NCBI GenBank assembly: GCA_016783505.1
Contig: JADHWK010000066.1
Span: 1-12,253, forward strand
From: Candidatus Zhuqueibacterota bacterium
Lineage (GTDB): Bacteria > BS750m-G25
Length of the DNA: 12,253 nt
Direction of reading: 5' to 3'
The notes under the pieces were generated by a model. That model was given only the letters and a program-made list of their open reading frames with translations, had not been told where the DNA came from and ran no database searches. The position numbers and the translations under genes were made by a program. Numbering within the stretch: the first letter of the stretch is position 1; each line of letters opens with the position of its first letter. Shown piece after piece: positions 8,121 to 12,253 of the stretch.

Positions 8121-9319
8121 TTAATCGCCCAATGGGGGTTGACCATTTGAATTTTAAAGGCAAAAGGGTTTTAATTAGGGTGGACTTCAACGTTCCCTTA
8201 GATGAAGGACTTAACATTACCGATGACACTAGGATCGTGGAAGCCTTGCCGACGATCAGGAAGGTTTTGGCCGATGGGGGGAAGGCGATTTTGATGTCCC
8301 ATCTGGGGCGGCCCAAGGGACAGGTTAAACCTGAGTTGAGTTTAGTACCGGTGGCCAAACGGTTATCGGAGATGTTGGATAAACAGGTTATGCTGGCTGA
8401 GGATTGTATTGGGGCTAAGGTGGAGAGTCTCATAAAGGGGCTGAAAGCCGGGGATTGTTTATTACTTGAGAACCTGAGGTTTCATCCTGAAGAGGAGAAA
8501 AACGCCCCCGATTTTTCCAGACAACTGGCCTCGCTGGGTGACATCTACATCAACGATGCCTTCGGCTCCGCCCATCGATCCCACGCTTCCACAGTGGGGG
8601 TTACCCGATATTATGATCAGTGTGCTGCCGGCTATTTGATGCAGAAGGAAATAGCCTACCTGGGAAAAGCTTTATCCAACCCCGAACGTCCCTTTGTGGC
8701 CATCCTGGGAGGGGCGAAGGTTTCGGGAAAGATTGATGTTATCAAAAACCTACTGGATAAAGTGGATTATCTGCTCATCGGGGGGGGGATGGCGTATACC
8801 TTTTTCCGGGCCATGGGGCTTCAGACCGGGGAATCCTTAGTCGAGGAGGATAAGATCGGGCTGGCGGCTGAAATTCTGGGAGGAATTAAGGATCAGCGCA
8901 TAGATTTCATCCTTCCCGACGATTGTGTAGTGGCCGAAGATTTCAGTAATGAGGCATCGTATAAAACGGTCCCCAGGGGAGAAATACCACCGGAGTGGCA
9001 GGGATTGGATGTGGGTCCTAAGACGGTGGAACGCTTCGCATTGATTATTGGTGAGGCAAGGACAGTTTTGTGGAATGGTCCTCTGGGTGTCTTTGAGATG
9101 CCAAATTTCGCTATGGGAACCAGAAGGATCGCCCAGGCCCTGGCCAATGTCACTGACCAGGGGGCGGTGACTATCATTGGTGGGGGGGATACGGCGGCGG
9201 CGGTTAAGCAATTCGGTTTCGGGGACCGTATAAGTCATATTTCAACCGGCGGTGGGGCCTCCTTGGAATTTTTGGAGGGAAAGAAACTTCCCGGGATTGA
9301 AGCGTTAACGGATGCCTAA
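8117..9319 (+). CDS. pgk: Phosphoglycerate kinase
   Basis: A 400-residue protein with the full two-domain architecture. The N-domain has LIRVDFNVPLDE (19-30), MSHLGRPKG (60-68), RFHPEEEKN (121-129) and NDAFGSAHRSHAS (146-158). The nucleotide domain has LGGAKVSGKIDVI (197-209), LIGGGMAYTF (220-229), WNGPLGVFE (319-327), GGGDT (355-359) and STGGGASLEFLEGK (376-389). It transfers phosphate from 1,3-bisphosphoglycerate to ADP, making ATP and 3-phosphoglycerate. The start at 8117 is chosen because GAGGG (8106-8110) lies 6 bases upstream. That ribosome-binding site and the ATG fall inside the end of the MNT gene, overlapping by 4 bases. The ATG at 8132 has no such site. A G9 run (8780-8788) encodes the conserved GGG. 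Confidence 0.97.
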   Translation: MINRPMGVDHLNFKGKRVLIRVDFNVPLDEGLNITDDTRIVEALPTIRKVLADGGKAILMSHLGRPKGQVKPELSLVPVAKRLSEMLDKQVMLAEDCIGAKVESLIKGLKAGDCLLLENLRFHPEEEKNAPDFSRQLASLGDIYINDAFGSAHRSHASTVGVTRYYDQCAAGYLMQKEIAYLGKALSNPERPFVAILGGAKVSGKIDVIKNLLDKVDYLLIGGGMAYTFFRAMGLQTGESLVEEDKIGLAAEILGGIKDQRIDFILPDDCVVAEDFSNEASYKTVPRGEIPPEWQGLDVGPKTVERFALIIGEARTVLWNGPLGVFEMPNFAMGTRRIAQALANVTDQGAVTIIGGGDTAAAVKQFGFGDRISHISTGGGASLEFLEGKKLPGIEALTDA

Positions 9320-9329
9320 GAGGAGGAGA

Positions 9330-10100
9330 ATGAAGCGGAAATTAATCATCGCCGGCAACTGGAAGATGAACAAGACAGCCCTAGAGGCCGAAGGTTTGGT
9401 GAAAGATTTGGTCTCAAACATTGGTAGTGTTCAAAAAACCGATGTGGTTATCTGTCCCCCTTTTACAGCGCTGGAAACCGTGGGGCGACTTATTGATGGT
9501 ACCCCGATTGCCTTGGGGGCCCAGAACATGCATTGGGAAGAAAAAGGAGCCTTCACCGGGGAAATCTCCGCTGATATGTTGAAGGCGCTGGGGTGCCGGT
9601 ACGTCATCTTAGGCCATTCAGAGAGGAGACAGTATTTCGGAGAGACCGATGAAGGGGTCAATAAAAAATTGCGGGCCGCTTTGGAGGCAGGATTACAACC
9701 TATTGTTTGCGTGGGTGAGACCTTAAAAGAGAGGGAAGCTAGGGTCACAGAAAAAGTTTTAAGTGATCAACTAAAAGGAGTGTTCAGGAATTTTGCCGTC
9801 GAGGAGCTTGGGGATGTGATATTAGCCTATGAGCCCGTGTGGGCCATCGGCACCGGCCGGACGGCCTCACCCCAACAGGCGGCCCAGGTCCATCGCTTTA
9901 TCCGGGGGATATTGGGCGATCTCTTTACCCCCCACTGGGCGCAGGGCTTAAGGATTCAATACGGGGGAAGCGTAAAACCGGAAAACATCCGGAATTTATT
10001 GGCTGAGGTTAACATAGACGGGGCGTTGGTGGGCGGGGCCAGTCTGGATAATGGGCCATTTGCCCGGATTGTGGCAGTGGCAGAGGAAATGAGCCGATAG
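9330..10100 (+). CDS. tpiA: Triosephosphate isomerase
   Basis: A 256-residue TIM barrel of normal length. Active-site residues are Asn10 and Lys12 (AGNWKMNKT), His96 (ILGHSERRQYFGE) and Glu168 (AYEPVWAIGTGRTAS). The phosphate-binding turns YGGSVKPEN and DGALVGGASL are near the C-terminus. It interconverts dihydroxyacetone phosphate and glyceraldehyde 3-phosphate. An in-frame ATG at 9312, inside the PGK end, would add six residues (MPKRRR). The purine-rich AGAGGAGGAG at 9319-9328 is a strong ribosome-binding site for ATG 9330 and would be coding under the longer model, so 9330 is preferred. It is the last gene of the contiguous glycolytic block, starting 10 bases after the PGK stop. Confidence 0.96.
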   Translation: MKRKLIIAGNWKMNKTALEAEGLVKDLVSNIGSVQKTDVVICPPFTALETVGRLIDGTPIALGAQNMHWEEKGAFTGEISADMLKALGCRYVILGHSERRQYFGETDEGVNKKLRAALEAGLQPIVCVGETLKEREARVTEKVLSDQLKGVFRNFAVEELGDVILAYEPVWAIGTGRTASPQQAAQVHRFIRGILGDLFTPHWAQGLRIQYGGSVKPENIRNLLAEVNIDGALVGGASLDNGPFARIVAVAEEMSR

Positions 10101-10134
10101 TGAACTTAGCCGTTCCAAGATCGTTTTCCCCTGG

Positions 10135-10161
10135 CCGGGCAGGTAAGACCCTTCGGGCCGA
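10135..10161 (+). repeat. 27-base motif, copy A
   Basis: Begins CCGGGCA and ends AAGACCCTTCGGGCCGA. It matches copy B at 11465-11491 at 24 of 27 positions by eye. It contains a small CCC-TTC-GGG hairpin. Both copies have TTTCCCC and TGG a short distance upstream. It lies 34 bases after the tpiA stop. The orientation given assumes the + strand is the functional one. Confidence 0.5.
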
Positions 10162-10330
10162 AAGGATCGGGCAGTTGAAATAATGGAATAATGGAATGAT
10201 GGGGTAATAAGTATATCAAATGATCAGGGATCAGTGGGAAGAATATTAGAAGAACATGATAAGATAAACGAGTTAAACATCGCATGGAGAAAATTATCTG
10301 GTATTCTGATACTCTGATCAGTCCGGCGTC

Positions 10331-10366
10331 AGTTAGGCATCCGTCCGGCGCCTGACGGACCTGACT
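10331..10366. repeat. Bulged hairpin upstream of secG
   Basis: AGTTAGG (10331-10337) pairs with CCTGACT (10360-10366) using one G-T pair. Inside it, TCCGTC (10340-10345) pairs with GACGGA (10354-10359), separated from the outer stem by a 2-base bulge and closing an 8-base loop. No T-run follows, so it is not a standard terminator. It could be a repeat or a leader structure for secG. Confidence 0.4.
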
Positions 10367-10487
10367 AACCTGAAGGATATTCTGATTTACTTTAAATTAT
10401 ATGAGTCTTGTCGCTATGAGTTTTTTAAAAAGTAGAAGCCTAATATTTTCAATGATGTTAATAGTTACATACCACGGAGGATAGAAG

Positions 10488-10856
10488 ATGGGATTCTTAA
10501 TCTTTATACACATTTTGGTTGCTTTTTTTCTGGTTATTGTTATTTTACTCCAGTCAAGCAAAGGGGGGGGGTTGGCCGGGGCCTTTGGGGGAATGGGTGG
10601 GGGAGCGGTCTTTGGGGGTCGGGGAGTGGCAACCTTCCTCAGTAAAGTGACCACCGTTTTGGCGACGATTTTGCTTATTAACTGTATCATCATAGGGGTT
10701 ATCGCCTCCCGGCGCGGGGAACGGGAAAGTTTGATCCAACAGGCGGCTCAGAGAGCCCGGGTAGAATCACCGGTGGCTAATCTGCCGGCCGTTCCAGGGA
10801 CGGTGTCCCCGCCCGCTGAAGAAAAGCCGGCTCCCACCGGGGAGGAAGGGGAATAA
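10488..10856 (+). CDS. secG: Protein translocase subunit SecG
   Basis: A 122-residue inner-membrane protein with the SecG layout. A first transmembrane helix (about residues 2-21) is followed by LLQSSKGGGLAGAFGGMGGG, the conserved glycine-rich cytoplasmic loop, with VFGGRGVATFLSK after it. A second helix (about 49-71) precedes a Pro/Glu/Ala-rich tail (about 85-122) longer than in short SecG forms. SecG assists SecYE in Sec-dependent export. GGAGG (about 10477-10481) stands upstream of the ATG with normal spacing. It follows tpiA after 387 bases and precedes tRNA-Leu, an order found in many bacteria. A G9 run (10563-10571) encodes the conserved triple glycine. Confidence 0.93.
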   Translation: MGFLIFIHILVAFFLVIVILLQSSKGGGLAGAFGGMGGGAVFGGRGVATFLSKVTTVLATILLINCIIIGVIASRRGERESLIQQAAQRARVESPVANLPAVPGTVSPPAEEKPAPTGEEGE

Positions 10857-11115
10857 ACATATTAGTTCTTCCCGAAATTTAATGGTTAATTAGGAATGGA
10901 GGTTTGTTGCAGAGCGGGATATATTGGAAAATTCGAAGCACGATTCCGAACCTTCGGGACGAAACAAATCCGAATGACCAAAAGCCAAAATTAGAAGAAA
11001 TATAATTTATAAACTTAAGAAAATAGATATTAGTTGAAGCTTCGGACTCATATAGCGTAAAGGTAACTAACGTTTTGAACATCGGTCAGGCGCCCGGGCC
11101 TGTTGCAGAACTATC
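10857..11115. other. Non-coding spacer after secG with dispersed-repeat look
   Basis: No gene is supported. Positions about 10933-11000 contain TTCGAAGCACGATTCCGAA, a TTCCGAA/TTCGGGA imperfect hairpin, and CAAATCCGAATGACCAAAAG. Strings of this kind recur, from memory, in intergenic DNA of many environmental bacterial genomes, but I cannot check that here. A half copy of the CCCGAA palindrome is at 10871-10878. An AGGC/GCCT mini-hairpin leads into the palindrome array that starts at 11116. Confidence 0.4.
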
Positions 11116-11227
11116 GCATAGGAATAAATTCCTATGCTAACTCTAAGAAAGTATGTTGAAACATACTGTTATTAGTCCCGAAGTTTCGGGACTTTCGTTG
11201 AGATAGCGTGATAATTTATTATCACGC
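11116..11227. repeat. Array of four short perfect palindromes
   Basis: Four perfect inverted repeats with 2-base centres follow one another. They are GCATAGGAAT/ATTCCTATGC (11116-11137), AGTATGTT/AACATACT (11150-11167), AGTCCCGAA/TTCGGGACT (11174-11193) and GCGTGATAAT/ATTATCACGC (11206-11227). The stem sequences differ, so it is not a direct-repeat array. Their midpoints are about 32, 25 and 33 bases apart. A fifth, imperfect hairpin (CCCTCCC/GGGAAGGG, 11265-11286) follows. The set resembles a REP/BIME-like or non-autonomous IS200/IS605-type element, or a structured RNA. No transposase is present. Confidence 0.7.
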
Positions 11228-11305
11228 AAAGAGGAAACCAGCGATTTCAGAGTTGTGCCACAGGCCCTCCCGACTGATGGGAAGGGATCATAATTGACAA
11301 TTTTC

Positions 11306-11326
11306 AATTGACAGTTGTCAATTTTT
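11306..11326 (+). terminator. Palindrome AATTGACA/TGTCAATT with T-run
   Basis: Perfect 8-base arms at 11306-11313 and 11316-11323 overlap a run of five T residues (11322-11326). A third copy of AATTGACA sits at 11292-11299. The stem is A/T-rich and may be weak as a terminator. It could insulate the tRNA, which begins 10 bases later, or be another repeat of the spacer. Confidence 0.35.
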
Positions 11327-11335
11327 CCTAAGATT

Positions 11336-11419
11336 GCCGAAGTGGTGGAACGGGTAGACACGCCATCTTGAGGGGGTGGTGCCCTTTTGGGTGTGCCGGT
11401 TCGAGTCCGGCCTTCGGCA
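11336..11419 (+). tRNA. tRNA-Leu (anticodon GAG)
   Basis: The acceptor stem GCCGAAG (11336-11342) pairs with CTTCGGC (11412-11418), with discriminator A at 11419. The anticodon stem CCATC/GGTGG encloses the 7-base loop TTGAGGG, giving anticodon GAG at 11370-11372 for Leu codons CUC and CUU. The T arm is GCCGG-TTCGAGT-CCGGC. A long variable arm around CCC-TTTT-GGG and a length of 84 bases are typical of tRNA-Leu. The following bases are CTA, so CCA must be added after transcription. It lies downstream of secG, as leuU does in E. coli. Confidence 0.97.
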
Positions 11420-11464
11420 CTATTCGCCATATTGTTTCCCCCTGGGAGCGTAACCTCCTACGGA

Positions 11465-11491
11465 CCGGGCATGCAAGACCCTTTGGGCCGA
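11465..11491 (+). repeat. 27-base motif, copy B
   Basis: Matches copy A (10135-10161) at 24 of 27 positions. The copy lies 38 bases before the first response-regulator ATG, in a leader that also has a GGAG/CTCC stem at about 11444-11457. The CCC-TTT-GGG mini-hairpin is kept even though its loop base differs. It matches no riboswitch consensus I know. Confidence 0.5.
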
Positions 11492-11529
11492 CGGATTTAG
11501 ATAGCGATGGTAAAAAAGAGGGTTTGAGA

Positions 11530-11901
11530 ATGGAAAAAAGAAGGATTTTAGTCGTTGACGATGAGATGGAAGTTTGTATCTTAGTTAAGGAATTTTTGGA
11601 AGAAAGAGGCTATCAAGTGGCGGTGGCCAATCGGGGTAAAGATGCCGTAGAGGGGATGAAATCTTTTCGACCCCACGTGGTCCTGTTGGACATAAGGATG
11701 CCCGGTATGAGCGGTATGGAAGTGCTGGATCAGATCCGGGAGATTGATAAGGAAGTGGGGGTAATTATGGTTACCGCTGTCAAAGATGAGAGAATCGGAA
11801 GGGAGGCCTTAAAGAAGGGGGCCACGGATTATATCGTCAAACCTATTGATCTTGATTATTTGGAGACCAGTGTACTGACAAAGATTACTCAAACTTGGTG
11901 A
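11530..11901 (+). CDS. Single-domain response regulator (CheY-like receiver)
   Basis: A 123-residue protein that is a receiver domain and nothing more. The acidic pocket is Asp10-Asp11 (ILVVDDE), the phosphoacceptor is Asp54 (VVLLDIRMPGMSG), and the switch residues are Thr82 and Lys104 (VKPID). It should be phosphorylated by a histidine kinase and act by protein contact, since it has no output domain. The start at ATG 11530 is preferred: GAGGG lies just upstream and the protein begins immediately before the first strand. The same frame is open back to 11368, but that extension would run through the tRNA. The stop overlaps the next frame by one base in a TGATG junction. It aligns without gaps to the next gene, indicating duplication. 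Confidence 0.9.
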   Translation: MEKRRILVVDDEMEVCILVKEFLEERGYQVAVANRGKDAVEGMKSFRPHVVLLDIRMPGMSGMEVLDQIREIDKEVGVIMVTAVKDERIGREALKKGATDYIVKPIDLDYLETSVLTKITQTW

Positions 11902-11912
11902 TGGGAGTTTCA

Positions 11913-12253
11913 ATGAACCCTGGAAAAATATTGGTGGTGGATGACGAGATAGAGATTACGGAGTTCGTGGGCGAGTTTCTGAAGGAGAAAGGCTACCACG
12001 TAATCACTGCTAATGACGGCTTTACGGCCTTAGAGAAGGTAAAAAGTGAAAAACCGAACTTAGTGCTTTTAGACATCAAGATGCCGAAGATGGATGGTCT
12101 AGAGACCTTGAAGAGGATTCGGGAGATCGACCTCGGGGTGGGGGTGGTTATGGTGACGGTGATAAAGGACGAGGAAATCGGCCGCCGGGCAATGGAATTG
12201 GGGGCCTTTGATTTTATCAACAAGCCCATTGATTTAACCCAGCTCGAAAATAC
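11913..12253 (+). CDS. Response regulator receiver domain protein, cut by window edge
   Basis: At least 113 residues of a receiver domain with Asp10-Asp11, phosphoacceptor Asp54 (LVLLDIKMPKMDG), Thr82 and Lys104 (NKPID), each at the same number as in the upstream gene. Two starts are possible. ATG 11901 overlaps the upstream stop (TGATG). ATG 11913 has GGGAG (11903-11907) 5 bases upstream and gives MNPGKILVVDDE, matching the paralogue's start, so it is preferred. The 3' end is outside the window, so an output domain after residue 113 cannot be excluded. Co-transcription with the first regulator is almost certain. Confidence 0.88.
   Translation, partial: MNPGKILVVDDEIEITEFVGEFLKEKGYHVITANDGFTALEKVKSEKPNLVLLDIKMPKMDGLETLKRIREIDLGVGVVMVTVIKDEEIGRRAMELGAFDFINKPIDLTQLEN

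Larger units (their letters stand above)
10101..10487. other. Repeat-bearing spacer between tpiA and secG
   Basis: No gene is supported here. The spacer holds one copy of a 27-base motif (10135-10161) that recurs at 11465-11491. It also has a near-perfect tandem of three 8-base units, TAATGGAA, TAATGGAA and TGATGGGG (10181-10204), and a bulged hairpin at 10331-10366. I see no clear terminator and no convincing promoter, although the gap suggests secG is transcribed at least partly on its own. Confidence 0.5.

Noticed and set aside
8837-9238. Long minus-strand frame opposite pgk
   Set aside because: The + strand encodes conserved PGK motifs throughout. The reverse frame shows no recognisable domain and is a by-product of pgk codon use.
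9312-9329. Earlier ATG for triosephosphate isomerase
   Set aside because: It lies inside the pgk end without a ribosome-binding site. It adds an Arg/Lys-rich stretch made of the Shine-Dalgarno bases for ATG 9330.
10397-10693. Minus-strand frame opposite the start of secG
   Set aside because: It is proline- and lysine-rich because it reads opposite glycine-rich secG, and it has no ribosome-binding site.
11116-11227. CRISPR array
   Set aside because: The palindromes differ from each other in sequence, there is no repeated unit of constant length and no spacers, and no cas gene is present.
11368-11529. Extended N-terminus of the first response regulator
   Set aside because: The open frame runs back through tRNA-Leu and the leader. 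The receiver domain begins at ATG 11530 with a ribosome-binding site directly upstream.
11421-11529. Known riboswitch in the response-regulator leader
   Set aside because: The G/C-rich stems suggested one, but the bases do not match the c-di-GMP, SAM, SAH, glycine, fluoride or ZTP consensus patterns I know.

Overview
The window reads as a bacterial chromosome fragment of roughly 50% GC. Every gene I can support lies on the + strand. A gingipain-type C-terminal sorting domain (type IX secretion) at the end of the first gene points to the Fibrobacteres-Chlorobi-Bacteroidetes (FCB) superphylum or a related candidate phylum. I cannot name the lineage from sequence alone. TGA serves as a normal stop in several intact genes, so the code is standard. 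The tRNA does not encode its CCA end.

Layout. Positions 1-1959 hold the 3' part of a secreted M1-type peptidase with a type IX sorting domain, broken by one frameshift and one in-frame TGA. A 390-base spacer follows, filled with hairpins and ending in a good intrinsic terminator. Next come a ComF-family phosphoribosyltransferase gene and a long glycolytic cluster: PPi-type phosphofructokinase, ATP-type phosphofructokinase, small antitoxin-like gene, remnant of a RelE/ParE-like toxin, class I fructose-bisphosphate aldolase, glyceraldehyde-3-phosphate dehydrogenase, MNT nucleotidyltransferase, phosphoglycerate kinase and triosephosphate isomerase. After a 387-base spacer come secG, a second repeat-rich spacer of about 480 bases, tRNA-Leu(GAG), and two tandem single-domain response regulators. 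The window edge cuts the second regulator.

How the genes work together. The two phosphofructokinases, aldolase, GAPDH, PGK and TIM cover every step from fructose 6-phosphate to 3-phosphoglycerate. The pair offers a reversible PPi-linked route beside an irreversible ATP-linked one. The comF and first phosphofructokinase genes carry near-identical promoter hexamers with the same 17-base spacer. Two toxin-antitoxin-type insertions sit inside the cluster. In one the toxin is truncated; in the other no toxin partner is seen. The tpiA-secG-tRNA-Leu order is an old bacterial arrangement.

The least explained parts are the spacers. They contain an array of four short perfect palindromes, a dispersed palindrome with a CCCGAA/TTCGGG core, and a 27-base motif present twice. 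I did not find a clearly new multi-gene system. The best leads are the palindrome array, the duplicated motif and the tandem receiver-domain pair.
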